DNA from: Singulisphaera sp. GP187
GTDB taxonomy: Bacteria > Planctomycetota > Planctomycetia > Gemmatales > Gemmataceae
Length of the DNA: 43,203 nt
NCBI GenBank assembly: GCA_945905925.1
Contig: CAMDQN010000053.1
Span: forward strand, 1 to 43,203
Direction of reading: 5' to 3'
In this document: piece after piece, positions 15,878 through 24,524 of the stretch
How the letters are laid out: every line of letters begins with the position of its first letter
Position numbering within the stretch: position 1 is the first letter of the stretch
The notes under the pieces: model-generated
What the model was told of the DNA's origin: nothing
The model's input: only the letters and a program-made list of their open reading frames with translations
The model's database searches: none
Program-made: the position numbers and the translations under genes

Positions 15878-16354
15878 ATGTTCTGGAAACTCTTCGTGTC
15901 GCTCGGGTTGGTGGTGTTCGTACTGCTCAGCGTGACCGATTGGGTGTTCACGTTCACACTCTTGCAGACTCATCCCGAAGCGATTGAAACCAACCCGTTC
16001 GCGGCGGCGTGTCTGGAACAGCACGGGTGGACCGGGTTGGCGGTCTACAAACTCGGTGGCGTGCTGGTCTTCGTCGGCGCGATCTACCTTCTGTTCCGGC
16101 GTCGTCCGGTAGTCGCGAGCGGGGTGGTCGCTCTCGGCTGCGCGGTTCTGCTCTCGGTCACCACGTACACGCACCGCCTCATCTGCGATGTCCGGCGCAA
16201 CGCGGCCGAGAACGCTTACCTCACTGCGCCGGTCAAACGGCCCGTGACCACGGGACACAACGCGAACAATCTACCGGTACCAGAACGGTGCTGGTTCGCA
16301 CCGGATTCACCGGCGCAGACAGTACCCAACTTTGCGACGACCTCGCGCGAGTAG
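15878..16354 (+). CDS. Small membrane protein, DUF5658-like
   Basis: A 158-aa protein with three likely membrane segments (about 5-27, 54-74 and 80-100). The first segment is followed by an acidic/polar loop ending in EAIETNPFAAA, and the second contains a conserved-looking Lys (YKLGG); this TDW...E.NP...K pattern resembles DUF5658 membrane proteins, an identification made from memory of the pattern. The last 45 residues are polar and predicted cytoplasmic. Function unknown. It is convergent with ilvD, 141 nt away. Confidence 0.75.
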   Translation: MFWKLFVSLGLVVFVLLSVTDWVFTFTLLQTHPEAIETNPFAAACLEQHGWTGLAVYKLGGVLVFVGAIYLLFRRRPVVASGVVALGCAVLLSVTTYTHRLICDVRRNAAENAYLTAPVKRPVTTGHNANNLPVPERCWFAPDSPAQTVPNFATTSRE

Positions 16355-16495
16355 CACACATCACGTCTCTTCGCTCAGCTCCAACACGCGGCGGATCACC
16401 GCGGGGGTATTCTCGCACAATCGTGTTGGTCGCCTTTACGCCCACCGCGCCGACGGCGTGCCCGCTCGCGGTTGGCAGTGCGAGGTTGCCTGCTT

Positions 16496-18178
16496 TCATC
16501 CCGTGACGGCACCTTCACTCGCGGAGCGCACGAGCTTCGCGTACTTCGCTAACACGCCGCGCTCGACACGCGGAGCCGGCACCTTCCACTTGCCCTTGCG
16601 CGCCTGAAGTTCCGCATCCGAGATGTTCAGCGTGAGCAACTTGTTGTCGCCGTCGATGGTGATGGAATCGCCGTTCTGCACGAGCGCGATCGCCCCGCCG
16701 ACCCACGCTTCGGGCGAAACGTGACCGACCACCAGCCCGTGCGTGCCGCCGCTGAATCGCCCGTCGGTGATCAAGCCCACGGTCTCGCCCAACCCCTGCC
16801 CCATCAGCGCGCCGGTGATGCTGAGCATCTCGCGCATCCCGGGACCGCCGACCGGACCTTCGCCGCGAATCACCACCACGTCCCCCGCGACGATCTTCTG
16901 CGCCTGGATCGCGGCGAAGCACGCCTCCTCGCCGTCGAACACCTTCGCCGGGCCGGTGATGGCGCGCTGCTTCAACCCCGCGACCTTCGCGACCGCGCCT
17001 TCGGGCGCGAGATTGCCCTTCAGGATCACGTGAATGCCGTGGCTGAATAGCGGCGCCTCGAACGAGTGAACCACCTTCTGCGGTTTCGCGAACACGCTCG
17101 GCACCTCGGCGAGGTTCTCCGCGAGCGTTTGCCCGGTCACGGTCATGCAGTCGCCGTGCAGCAAGCCTTTATCCAGCAGCGCGCGAAGTACGGCCGGCGT
17201 GCCGCCGACGCGGTACAGGTCGAACATCACGAACTTGCCGCCCGGCTTCAGGTCCGCGAGGTGCGGCACCGTCCCCGCGAGCCGGTCGAAGTCATCCAAG
17301 GTCCACTCCACGCCGGCCTCGCGTGCGATCGCCATCAGGTGCAGCACCGCGTTCGTGCTGCCGCCGAGCGCGAGCACGAAGGTATATGCGTTCTCCAGGC
17401 TCTTGCGCGTGATGATGTCGCGCGGACGGAGGTTCTTTTCGATGCACCGCACGACGGCCTTGCCCGCGAGGAACGCTTCGCGGTCCTTCGCCGCGGTCAC
17501 GGCCGGATTGCTTCCACCATAAGGCAGCGACAGCCCCATCGCCTCGATCGCGCTGGACATGGTGTTCGCGGTGTACATGCCGCCGCAGGAGCCGTGACCC
17601 GGACAACTCGCGCACTCCACCTTGTGAAGCGTCGTCGCGTCTATGCTCCCGGCCTGAAACTTCCCGACCGCCTCGAAGATGGACACGATGTCCACGTCTT
17701 CGCCGGACGGCCCGACCCCCGGCATGATGCTGCCGCCGTACACGAACACGCTCGGGATGTTTAGCCGGGCCATCGCCATCACGCATCCGGGCATGTTCTT
17801 GTCGCACCCGCCGAACGCGACCAGACCGTCGTGGTTCATCGCGCCCGCGACCGTTTCCAAACAGTCCGCGATCACCTCACGCGACACGAGGGAATACCGC
17901 ATTCCTTTGTGACCCATGCTGATGCCGTCGGAGACGGTGGGCGCGCCGAACGTCTGGGGTACGCCACCCGCAGCGCGAACACCCTCGCGCCCCTTCTCCG
18001 CGAGCCGTCCCAGGTGCGCATTACATGGGGTGATGTCGCTGAACAGCGACGCGATGCCCACGATGGGCTTCTCGAAGTCGTCGTCCGTGAACCCGACAGC
18101 GCGGAGCATGGCGCGGTTCGGCGCGCGACCGGGGCCGCCCGTGGTGGTCAAACTCGTGCGTGTGGTAGCGTCAGCCAT
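16496..18178 (-). CDS. ilvD: Dihydroxy-acid dehydratase
   Basis: IlvD/Edd family (560 aa), converting 2,3-dihydroxy-isovalerate or -methylvalerate to the 2-oxo acid in valine, isoleucine and pantothenate synthesis. Iron-sulphur ligands are visible as [18 protein letters not shown] and [17 protein letters not shown], and the C-terminal signature [11 protein letters not shown] is intact. The length matches the family. Start ATG 18178; the N-terminal extension before the conserved AMLRAVGF is short. No leader peptide or T-box was seen upstream. It stands alone, with no other ilv or leu gene in the window. Confidence 0.96.
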   Translation of the reverse strand: MADATTRTSLTTTGGPGRAPNRAMLRAVGFTDDDFEKPIVGIASLFSDITPCNAHLGRLAEKGREGVRAAGGVPQTFGAPTVSDGISMGHKGMRYSLVSREVIADCLETVAGAMNHDGLVAFGGCDKNMPGCVMAMARLNIPSVFVYGGSIMPGVGPSGEDVDIVSIFEAVGKFQAGSIDATTLHKVECASCPGHGSCGGMYTANTMSSAIEAMGLSLPYGGSNPAVTAAKDREAFLAGKAVVRCIEKNLRPRDIITRKSLENAYTFVLALGGSTNAVLHLMAIAREAGVEWTLDDFDRLAGTVPHLADLKPGGKFVMFDLYRVGGTPAVLRALLDKGLLHGDCMTVTGQTLAENLAEVPSVFAKPQKVVHSFEAPLFSHGIHVILKGNLAPEGAVAKVAGLKQRAITGPAKVFDGEEACFAAIQAQKIVAGDVVVIRGEGPVGGPGMREMLSITGALMGQGLGETVGLITDGRFSGGTHGLVVGHVSPEAWVGGAIALVQNGDSITIDGDNKLLTLNISDAELQARKGKWKVPAPRVERGVLAKYAKLVRSASEGAVTG

Positions 18179-18441
18179 TGCGTAACCCTCATAACCGCCT
18201 GGATCGAACGAACAGGATTAACTGGTGCAACCCGATGCGTCTGTTATCGGGATCGTGGTCGCGCCGGCTATGCGGCGGATGCGTGTTTTCCGGGTGTCGC
18301 GAAATTCCGCGATTGCGCGGAAAAAGCTGGTCGGGGAGTTTGCACCGGTTCCATGTGTGAACTAGGTAATGGGTGTCCTCGCTCGCCCGACTCGCAAGTC
18401 TCCGAGCGAAACGCCCAACAGTTCCTCACTTGGAGTGTCCG

Positions 18442-18630
18442 ATGCGCAGTTTGACCAAGCGTCTGGTTTCGTTCATGAAGGCGGAAGACGGCCCGACGGC
18501 AGTCGAGTATGCCGTGATGTTGGCCCTCATCGTCGTGGTGTGCATCGCCGCCATCACCACTCTCGGCTCCAACGCCAACAGCACCTTCAGTTTCGTCGGC
18601 AGCGGGATCAAGCCGCCAACCGGCAGTTGA
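18442..18630 (+). CDS. Flp/Fap type IVb pilin, first copy
   Basis: A 62-aa prepilin. The short basic leader ends in EDG, and cleavage after this Gly gives a mature start PTAVEYAVML with Glu at +5 and Tyr at +6, the hallmark of Flp pilins, followed by a 20-residue hydrophobic helix. It would be processed by a TadV-like prepilin peptidase and assembled by a Tad secretion machine, none of which is in this window. GGAG lies upstream of ATG 18442; the frame continues to 18373 without pilin-like sequence. A hairpin follows at 18656-18685. A second, almost identical pilin begins at 18937. Confidence 0.93.
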   Translation: MRSLTKRLVSFMKAEDGPTAVEYAVMLALIVVVCIAAITTLGSNANSTFSFVGSGIKPPTGS

Positions 18631-18936
18631 GTACACTCCCACCGAGGAAGCAATCAACAACCCCACCGATTTCGGCGGGGTTGTTACATTTTGAATCGGA
18701 GTGTTAAAAGCGTGTGCGAGAGCAGGTTGTGGGTGTCGGGGTTCCCGCCGGTAACATCCGACTCGGTCGAACAAATCGGAAAAACCTTCCCGCACGTCAA
18801 AGTCGCGCTGCTAAGCCTGTTTGTTCGCCTCGTGCAGTGACCCGCCCCAAGCCCAACGGGTCACGCGCGACACAACACCCGTTTGGTTTCCTTTCACGAT
18901 CGGCGCATAGCCGACCCTCGATTCGGGAGTTCTGAC
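18631..18936. other. Region between the two pilin genes
   Basis: 306 nt. The first 60 nt carry the hairpin at 18656-18685. The remainder holds no convincing gene, and its sequence does not resemble the region upstream of the first pilin, so each pilin probably has its own promoter. Confidence 0.5.
18656..18685 (+). terminator. Terminator-like hairpin after the first pilin gene
   Basis: AACAACCCC at 18656-18664 pairs with GGGGTTGTT at 18677-18685, with inner CCG/CGG pairs. It is followed by ACATTTT, a weak U-tract. It probably ends the first pilin transcript and separates it from the second copy. Confidence 0.7.
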
Positions 18937-19125
18937 ATGCGGACCGTAGCAACCAAGTTGGTTTCGTTCATGAAGGCGGAAGACGGCCCGACGGCTGTCG
19001 AGTATGCCGTGATGCTGGCCCTCATCGTCGTGGTGTGCATCGCCGCCATCACCACACTCGGCTCCAACGCCAATAGCACATTCTCCTTCGTCGGCTCCTC
19101 GATCGCGCCTCCAACCGGGTCGTGA
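18937..19125 (+). CDS. Flp/Fap type IVb pilin, second copy
   Basis: A 62-aa prepilin identical to the first copy at 55 of 62 positions. Differences lie at residues 3-7 of the leader and at 55 and 57 near the C-terminus; the stretch from the leader's LVSF to residue 54 is unchanged. The EDG/PTAVEY cleavage site is conserved. The DNA of the shared part differs at only a handful of mostly synonymous sites, implying a recent duplication or gene conversion. Start ATG 18937 with GGGAG upstream. A dispersed inverted repeat follows at 19152. Confidence 0.93.
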   Translation: MRTVATKLVSFMKAEDGPTAVEYAVMLALIVVVCIAAITTLGSNANSTFSFVGSSIAPPTGS

Positions 19126-19151
19126 CCGACGGCGAGACAAGAACAAGTTTG

Positions 19152-19210
19152 GTAGGACAGGCCGTTGCGGCCTGTCATCACTTCCGACAGGCGGCAATGG
19201 CCTGCCCGAC
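19152..19210. repeat. 25-bp imperfect inverted repeat
   Basis: Arms 19152-19176 and 19186-19210 match as reverse complements at 21 of 25 positions, and each arm is itself nearly palindromic (GACAGGCC/GGCCTGTC). It lies 26 nt after the second pilin gene, where it could end transcription, but no T-run is present. Confidence 0.75.
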
Positions 19211-19328
19211 ATTCCAGACGCTCGCACCACCTCTTGCTCTGCAGTGAATACTCTTCGATCTCAAGCGATGCGCGTGTAGTCTACTCACAACTGTCGCGTA
19301 AATGCTCCGGTTCCTACAAGGTGTTCCG

Positions 19329-20054
19329 ATGCGTATTCTCTTCGCGCTCCCGTTCGTCGCGATGTTCGCTGTTGCGCTGCCCGCGGACTACAAACTCCCC
19401 GCCGGTTTCAAGGAGTTATACAAACAGGACTTCGCGAAGCCGGAAGCCGCGAACGACTTCGTGTTCAGCGACCCAGCCGTGTGGAAGCACGGCAAAGATA
19501 AGGACGGCGGTTACCTCGAACTCGCTTACGACCGGAAGACCTACAAGAGTCCGTACAACCCGAAGAGCCGCAGCCCAATTCACATCGCACTTGTCGCGAA
19601 CAAGACGTTTACCGACTTCGTTCTCGATTGCGAGTTGCAATCCACCACCGAATCCTACGGCCACCAGAGTATGACACTGTACTTCGGGTTCACGGAGCCG
19701 CAGAAGTTCTACTACGTCCACATCGCGCGGGCCGCGGACATGAACGCGCACAACGTCTTCATCGTAAACGAAGCGCCTCGCAAGAATTTCGCGAAGGAAA
19801 CAACGAAGGGCATCGACTGGAAGAAAGACACCTGGCACAAGGTGCGCATCGTGCGCGACACCGCGAAGGGCACAATCGAAGTGTGCTTCGACGACCTGAG
19901 CAAACCGATGATGAAGGCCGAAGACAAGACGTTTGGGGCCGGGCACATCGGGTTTGGGTCGTTCGACGACACCGGTCGCGTGCGGAACATCCGCATCAGT
20001 GGCACGAAGGCCGACGACAAGAAAGCCGACTTCTTCAAGCCGTTGGCGAAGTAA
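19329..20054 (+). CDS. Secreted DUF1080-type protein (concanavalin-like fold)
   Basis: A 241-aa protein with a short signal peptide (residues 1-18) and a 3-keto-disaccharide hydrolase/DUF1080-like jelly-roll. Visible marks are FKELYKQDF near the start, the alternating strand pattern SPIHIALV...DFVLDCELQ, FYYVHIARAAD, and the closing HIGFGSFDDTGRVRNIRI, which is characteristic. Family members occur in large numbers in planctomycetes and are thought to bind or cleave carbohydrates outside the cytoplasm. Start ATG 19329 fits the signal peptide; an upstream in-frame ATG at 19302 would add nine residues. Convergent with the proline-rich protein gene. Confidence 0.85.
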   Translation: MRILFALPFVAMFAVALPADYKLPAGFKELYKQDFAKPEAANDFVFSDPAVWKHGKDKDGGYLELAYDRKTYKSPYNPKSRSPIHIALVANKTFTDFVLDCELQSTTESYGHQSMTLYFGFTEPQKFYYVHIARAADMNAHNVFIVNEAPRKNFAKETTKGIDWKKDTWHKVRIVRDTAKGTIEVCFDDLSKPMMKAEDKTFGAGHIGFGSFDDTGRVRNIRISGTKADDKKADFFKPLAK

Positions 20055-20069
20055 GGAGTTGGCCGGCGC

Positions 20070-20543
20070 TCACTTCCGCTCGCTGACCGGCACAACAGGT
20101 CCGGGCGGAACCGGCTCCGACATTCGCGGCACGATCGGTTCCAACATCGGCGGAACGCCTGGGAACAGCACGTCGAGCGTCGGGAGTTTCCGCCCCGGTC
20201 GGAGCGCGAGGTTGGGCGGTGTTTCCAACACCAGCGGCGGAATCGGCGGCGGCGTGAGGTACGACCCGTGATAGGTGCTGTAGATGACGCCCGGATACCC
20301 GGTGCGGTCGCCGAGCGGGCCGTAACCCAACCCGCCATACGGCGCGACGTGGTAGCCAAGCGGTCGCGGAGTGATCGTGCCGAGTCCCTGCGGGTGACTG
20401 AGCGGAAGCGGTAGGTACAGTGGCTTGGGCAGAGCTGGCGGCGCCGGTGACAGCGCGCCGCCGCCGCGCCCCGGTTGGGCGAACGCAATGGGAGCGATCA
20501 GGATCAGAAGCCCGAGGGCGACGAGCTTCGTGCAAGCCCACAT
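20070..20543 (-). CDS. Proline/glycine-rich secreted hypothetical protein
   Basis: A 157-aa protein with a signal peptide (about 1-22, ending AFA). The mature part is dominated by Pro, Gly, Leu and Tyr (PLPLSHPQG, PYGGLGYGPLGDRTGYPG), with several PP pairs, and lacks cysteine. No domain was recognised; a surface or cell-envelope role is possible from composition only. Start ATG 20543 chosen for the signal peptide and the upstream TGAGG; the frame is open to 20711. The gene converges with the DUF1080 gene, 15 nt apart. Confidence 0.72.
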   Translation of the reverse strand: MWACTKLVALGLLILIAPIAFAQPGRGGGALSPAPPALPKPLYLPLPLSHPQGLGTITPRPLGYHVAPYGGLGYGPLGDRTGYPGVIYSTYHGSYLTPPPIPPLVLETPPNLALRPGRKLPTLDVLFPGVPPMLEPIVPRMSEPVPPGPVVPVSERK

Positions 20544-20704
20544 GACAACCTCACTTGTGTGACCAATCACGACGCCGACGAGTGAGCGGGAATCAGTTCC
20601 GCAGATCGAGTCGACATGCGTCCCGCGGCGCGGCCGGTGATGTTCGTATTCTAACACGCGACTCCACAGGCGCGCAGCGCGATCGGACCGACACACGGGA
20701 ACCC

Positions 20705-20995
20705 ATGACACCTCTGTTCGCCTGTCTCCCGGTGTGTATGACCTTCGCGGTGATCTGCTTCATCGTGCTTATCGTTGTGATCTTCGACTTGGCTCACCGC
20801 ATTCCCGGCGACGACCAACCCGCCGAACCGACCTCGCCACGCATCCCGGGCCAGAAGATGGGACCGCCGCCGTGGTGTGTGTTCCCGCTCATGCTGCTCG
20901 CGGTCGCGGCTGCCATGCTCGTGTTCGCGCACTTCTGGCCGGAGTGCGGCGGATTCTCCAACTCTTCGCGTCCCCGCACCGCCGGAACCGTATAA
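20705..20995 (+). CDS. Small two-helix membrane protein
   Basis: A 96-aa hypothetical protein. Two hydrophobic helices (about 6-27 and 57-76) flank a proline-rich hydrophilic loop (GDDQPAEPTSPRIPGQ). Start ATG 20705 is preferred over the open frame upstream, which has no hydrophobic character. Its stop codon overlaps a perfect TATAAT hexamer, and the DEAD-box gene starts 37 nt downstream. Function unknown. Confidence 0.65.
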   Translation: MTPLFACLPVCMTFAVICFIVLIVVIFDLAHRIPGDDQPAEPTSPRIPGQKMGPPPWCVFPLMLLAVAAAMLVFAHFWPECGGFSNSSRPRTAGTV

Positions 20996-20996
20996 T
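20991..20996 (+). promoter_or_regulatory. Candidate -10 box for the DEAD-box helicase gene
   Basis: A perfect TATAAT at 20991-20996 lies 36 nt before the ATG at 21033. No good -35 element was seen at the usual distance, and the hexamer is partly the stop codon of the preceding gene, so this is only a candidate. Confidence 0.3.
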
Positions 20997-21032
20997 GACT
21001 GTTCAAACCAATTGGGTGTTCTCGGAGTCGTG

Positions 21033-22304
21033 ATGCCGTTCAAAGCCCTGGGTCTTCATCCTTCTCTCGTCCGCGCCACGCAAGAACTCGGATACAAGGA
21101 ACCCACCCCCGTGCAAGCCGGCGCGATCCCGTACGCGCTCGCCGGCCGCGACGTGGTGGGCACCGCACAGACCGGCACCGGGAAGACGGCAGCGTTCTTG
21201 CTGCCGATCCTCCACCGGTTCATCGGGCAGCCTCGCGGTGGTACGCGTGCGCTGATCCTCTCGCCGACGCGCGAACTCGCCGAACAGATTAGCGAAGTCT
21301 GTCGCGGACTCGCGAAGCACACACAGATTCAGAGCGCGCTGGTGGTCGGGGGGCGCCCGATGGGACCGCAAGAGAAGGCGTTGCGGGCGGGTGTGGACAT
21401 CATCGTCGCAACCCCCGGCCGGTTGCTCGACTTCCTCCAGCGCGGCGCTACGAAGTTCGAGCGCGCGACCACGCTCGTCCTCGACGAAGCCGACAGCCTA
21501 TTCGACATGGGCTTTCTGCCCGACGTGAAGCGGATTATCGCGCGAATGCCGGTTCGCGCGCACACGATGCTCTTCTCCGCGACCATGCCGCCGGTGATCG
21601 CGAAACTCGCCAACGAGGTTCTGCGCGACCCAGCGTCGGTACAGATCGGCAGGCGCAGTTCCACCGCGGTCGGCATCACGCAGGCTGCGTACCCGGTGCC
21701 CACGCACCTCAAGACGGCGCTCCTCCGGCACCTGCTGCGCGAGACCGAAATGCCGTCGGTGCTCGTGTTCACGCGAACCAAGCACCAGGCGAAGAAGCTC
21801 GCGAAAGTGGTCGCGACTGATGGATTCACGGTCGCGGAGTTGCACAGCAATCGCACACCGTCGCAACGGGCCACCGCGATGGAAGGGTTCCGGCGCGGGA
21901 ACTACCAGGTGATGGTCGCAACGAACATCGCCGCCCGCGGCCTCGATGTGAACCACATCACACACGTCATCAGCACCGACGTGCCGGACGTGCCGGAAGA
22001 CTACGTTCACCGGATCGGGCGGACCGGGCGCGCCGGGGCAAGCGGCGACGCGTTCATTCTGGTGTCGCGTGATGAAGAGGAATCGCTCGCGCGGATCGAG
22101 CGTCAGGTGGGTCAGCGCCTCCCGCGAATCACGCTGCCGGACTTCGACTACACGCTTGCCGCGCCGCCACCGGCACCGAACGCGCAACCGGAGCGCGGGC
22201 AGGGGAAGCCGGGCAAGCCACAAGGGCAACACAAGCCGAAGGGAAGCGGACCACCGAAGGGAAGACCGGGCGGCGGGTCAGGGCGCCCCGGGAACCGGAG
22301 GTAG
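21033..22304 (+). CDS. DEAD-box ATP-dependent RNA helicase (RhlE-like)
   Basis: A 423-aa RNA helicase with all motifs: Q motif region GYKEPTPVQ (20-28), AQTGTGKT (45-52), PTREL (78-82), TPGR (127-130), DEAD (151-154), SAT (182-184) and HRIGRTGRAG (about 326-335). The two RecA lobes are followed by a basic Gly/Pro/Lys tail (last 45 residues), typical of RhlE-type helicases acting on ribosome assembly or mRNA decay. A link with the RNase E/G encoded at 27-30 kb is possible in principle, but the genes are not adjacent. Start ATG 21033 fits the conserved F-x-x-L-G-L start; the frame runs further upstream. It converges with tRNA-Leu 10 nt downstream. Confidence 0.94.
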   Translation: MPFKALGLHPSLVRATQELGYKEPTPVQAGAIPYALAGRDVVGTAQTGTGKTAAFLLPILHRFIGQPRGGTRALILSPTRELAEQISEVCRGLAKHTQIQSALVVGGRPMGPQEKALRAGVDIIVATPGRLLDFLQRGATKFERATTLVLDEADSLFDMGFLPDVKRIIARMPVRAHTMLFSATMPPVIAKLANEVLRDPASVQIGRRSSTAVGITQAAYPVPTHLKTALLRHLLRETEMPSVLVFTRTKHQAKKLAKVVATDGFTVAELHSNRTPSQRATAMEGFRRGNYQVMVATNIAARGLDVNHITHVISTDVPDVPEDYVHRIGRTGRAGASGDAFILVSRDEEESLARIERQVGQRLPRITLPDFDYTLAAPPPAPNAQPERGQGKPGKPQGQHKPKGSGPPKGRPGGGSGRPGNRR

Positions 22305-22314
22305 AAGTGTTGAG

Positions 22315-22398
22315 TGGCTCGGGCGGGACTTGAACCCGCACGCCCTTCCGGGCACAGGCTTCTAAGACCTGCATGTCTGCCAATTCCATCACCGAGCC
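22315..22398 (-). tRNA. tRNA-Leu (anticodon UAG)
   Basis: An 84-nt class II tRNA on the minus strand. The acceptor stem GGCTCGG/CCGAGCC is perfect, the D-arm contains AATTGGCAGAC, the anticodon loop is CTTAGAA with anticodon TAG (reads CUN leucine codons), the long variable arm GCCCGGAAGGGC is present, and the T-loop GGTTCAAGTCC is canonical. The discriminator is A, as required for Leu. CCA is not encoded: the gene is followed by CTC, so a CCA-adding enzyme is needed. Confidence 0.95.
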
Positions 22399-22456
22399 GC
22401 GTTCACCGTCACGGACACATTGTAGCATCCAGAAGTTCGCCGAGGCGAACAACGTC

Positions 22457-22499
22457 TTTCAAAGTAGTAGGCACACGGAGTGTGCCTACTACTTTGAAA
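22457..22499. repeat. Perfect 20-bp palindrome with 3-nt loop
   Basis: Positions 22457-22476 and 22480-22499 are exact reverse complements around GGA. The sequence (GTAGTAGGCACAC core) is less GC-rich than its surroundings. It sits 5 nt beyond the stop of the phosphatase gene and would form a very tight hairpin at the end of that transcript. Confidence 0.9.
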
Positions 22500-22504
22500 A
22501 CAAC

Positions 22505-23092
22505 TCACTGCTTCGTCTTCCCCCGCGGCTTGTACTCCTTCAAATACCTCGCGATGTGCTGGTGCATGTCCTCGGGCGCGAACCCGTAGTGCTGCATCTC
22601 GGTCATCGCGCGTTCCGGCGTCCAGCCGTGATACTCCATGCGGAAGATCGCGCACATCGTCCCGGTCCGGTGGATGCCCGCGAAGCAGTGCACCAAAACT
22701 GGGTGATTCCGCTCGTCTGCCATGAAGCCCACGAACTTCGACACGTTCTTGTCGGCGGGAATCTCGCCCTTCTCATCCTGTCCCCAAACCCGCGGTTCGA
22801 GGCGTTCGTACCGCACGCCGCGCGATTCACAGAACAACTGCTCCCAGTCGTCTGGGGCGTCGTCACCGTGCCGCCGCGCGCCGCGGAGCGAGACGACCAG
22901 TTTGATCCCCTTCTCGCGGATCGCACGGTCCAGACCCGTCGGCGTGAGTTGCCCGCTCCGGTACAACACGCCGTCCTCCACCACGCGAAAGTTCCGATGG
23001 TGAGTGTTCGCGTGTGACGAATACACCAGCGGGGCCGCAACCACCAGCGCGAGCACCGCGGACGCGAGAACGAACTGCCAACGGGTCGGCAT
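22505..23092 (-). CDS. Membrane-anchored dual-specificity/tyrosine phosphatase
   Basis: A 195-aa protein with an N-terminal membrane anchor (about 8-25) and a Cys-based phosphatase domain. The P-loop is HCFAGIHRTG (Cys136, Arg142, the CX5R signature). The preceding region, FRVVEDGVLYRSGQLTPTGL followed by a KLVVSLRG strand, is typical of the Siw14/plant-fungal atypical DSP type, which acts on phosphotyrosine or inositol pyrophosphates. The catalytic domain would face the periplasm if the anchor is N-in. Start ATG 23092; its GGGAG ribosome-binding site is in the 3' arm of a hairpin. A polytopic membrane protein gene lies 67 nt upstream on the same strand. Confidence 0.88.
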   Translation of the reverse strand: MPTRWQFVLASAVLALVVAAPLVYSSHANTHHRNFRVVEDGVLYRSGQLTPTGLDRAIREKGIKLVVSLRGARRHGDDAPDDWEQLFCESRGVRYERLEPRVWGQDEKGEIPADKNVSKFVGFMADERNHPVLVHCFAGIHRTGTMCAIFRMEYHGWTPERAMTEMQHYGFAPEDMHQHIARYLKEYKPRGKTKQ

Positions 23093-23100
23093 GAGTTGGG

Positions 23101-23126
23101 CTCCCGATTGAGTTTCCGATCGGGAG
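23101..23126 (-). promoter_or_regulatory. Hairpin covering the phosphatase ribosome-binding site
   Basis: CTCCCGAT at 23101-23108 pairs with ATCGGGAG at 23119-23126. On the minus strand the 3' arm contains GGGAG at 8 nt from the ATG at 23092, so the hairpin would hide the ribosome-binding site. This could make translation depend on ribosomes or a factor opening it. Confidence 0.5.
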
Positions 23127-23159
23127 ACTAGCACGGCAGAAGAATTCGCGAAAGGCGGA

Positions 23160-24524
23160 TCAGACCGCGAGCGATTTCTCGTTCGTGGCACCCGACCGCA
23201 CGCGCCGCCAAGCCGCGCCAGCCAATCGCGTCAGTCCGCTCCCCGGGGCCAACGGCGGCGGCTCCGCGGCCGTCAAATTCGGCCTGAACACCATGAGGAG
23301 CAACAGCGGCAGATACCACAGCACGTACAGCCCGCCGCGGTCCGCATGCCAGAACTGGATGCCGATCAACACCGCGGCCGACTGCGCGATCAGGTGCGAG
23401 AGGTTCTTGCGGGCTGGCCAGAAGGTCACGCTCCCGAGGAACCCCACGAACAGCACGAATAGCGGGAGCCGGTACGCCCAGTGCGTGCCGCTCCAGATGC
23501 TCTCGGTGGTCGGCGCGGACCACGGCTTCCAGTGGGTCAAGTTGAGCGCCTCGACGATCCCTTGCCCGGTCGGTCCGAGCAACAGCGCGAGCGCAGTGAT
23601 GCCAACGCTGGTGACGCTCGCGGCGAGGAACGCCAAGCCAAACCGCATCGCGCCGCGCTGGCTAAAAAACCCGAACCAGAGCGGGAACAGCAGCGCCGGG
23701 AAGACGCCGCAACCGACGGCGAGGCCGAGCAACCAGCCCGCCAGTGTCGGTCGCCGGTAGCAAAAAATCGCCCACACGATAAACGCGGTGGGCAGGACAT
23801 GGTGGAATTGACTGATGTTGTACGCGGTGTACGGCACCAGCGTGTACAGCGCCGCCGCGGCCACGCCTGTCTTGATGTCGCCGAAGTGCCGCCAGCCGAT
23901 CATGAGCAGCCCGACGATCACGGCCGCGTGGCCGCTCATCGCCAGCCCGCGTTCCGCCCAAAAACGAATGGCGTCCGGCGATGCGTGCCGCCCGTTGGTG
24001 TTGTGCGCCTGCTGCACGACGGCGGTCGCGGTATCCTGAACGTGTTCGATAGTCGCGGGCCGCTTCCCCACTTGTTCCTGGCTCGCTTGATCGGGCGTGC
24101 GGCGGACGGCCACCGCCGTCATTGCGACGAACAGCGCGAGGCCCAACCACGCGAGGCCGGCGGTGTTCAGGTTCGCGGTCAGCGGCGGACGGCGCACCAG
24201 CGTCACATCAAGGATCGCGCGCACGAACCAGTAGAGCGAGCCGACGAGCAACCACCCATACCCCACCGTGCGCTCGCGCATTCCCCGCGACTCCAAAACC
24301 GCGCCCTCCGCCCCTCCGAGCCGCTCGGCGGCGGCGAGCATCGCTGCGGCTTCCTGCAAGATCAGGAACCCCGGTACGAGCAGGAACAGCGTCAACAAAT
24401 CGAGATTGCGGACCGAGTGCGGGCGCGCGAACTGGAAGAACAGCGCGACCGTGAGGAACAGCGAGAAATAGAACCACGTCGTCGCGTTCGGCAGTTGGAA
24501 ATCAAGGAAGATGGACGACTCCAC
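23160..24524 (-). CDS. Polytopic membrane protein of unknown function
   Basis: A 454-aa protein with about ten hydrophobic segments, and a hydrophilic loop at about 140-190 after the fourth. The pattern of segments, with an early luminal loop and aromatic/His-rich stretches (ISQFHHVLPTAF, FWHADRGGLYVLWYLP), resembles GT-C type integral-membrane glycosyltransferases (GT87-like), but no diagnostic Asp motif was identified, so this remains a suggestion. Start ATG 24524. It may be cotranscribed with the downstream phosphatase. Confidence 0.72.
   Translation of the reverse strand: MESSIFLDFQLPNATTWFYFSLFLTVALFFQFARPHSVRNLDLLTLFLLVPGFLILQEAAAMLAAAERLGGAEGAVLESRGMRERTVGYGWLLVGSLYWFVRAILDVTLVRRPPLTANLNTAGLAWLGLALFVAMTAVAVRRTPDQASQEQVGKRPATIEHVQDTATAVVQQAHNTNGRHASPDAIRFWAERGLAMSGHAAVIVGLLMIGWRHFGDIKTGVAAAALYTLVPYTAYNISQFHHVLPTAFIVWAIFCYRRPTLAGWLLGLAVGCGVFPALLFPLWFGFFSQRGAMRFGLAFLAASVTSVGITALALLLGPTGQGIVEALNLTHWKPWSAPTTESIWSGTHWAYRLPLFVLFVGFLGSVTFWPARKNLSHLIAQSAAVLIGIQFWHADRGGLYVLWYLPLLLLMVFRPNLTAAEPPPLAPGSGLTRLAGAAWRRVRSGATNEKSLAV

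Noticed and set aside
15749-16258. 169-aa minus-strand frame over the DUF5658-like gene
   Set aside because: Charged, Gln/His/Arg-rich shadow; the plus-strand frame has coherent membrane helices.
16355-16495. Possible small gene between the DUF5658-like gene and ilvD
   Set aside because: Open frames here lack a start context and coding character; most likely a convergent intergenic region.
18178-18441. Possible regulatory leader or small gene upstream of ilvD or the first pilin
   Set aside because: No leader peptide rich in Leu/Ile/Val, T-box or hairpin was found; the 60-aa open frame there has no supporting features.
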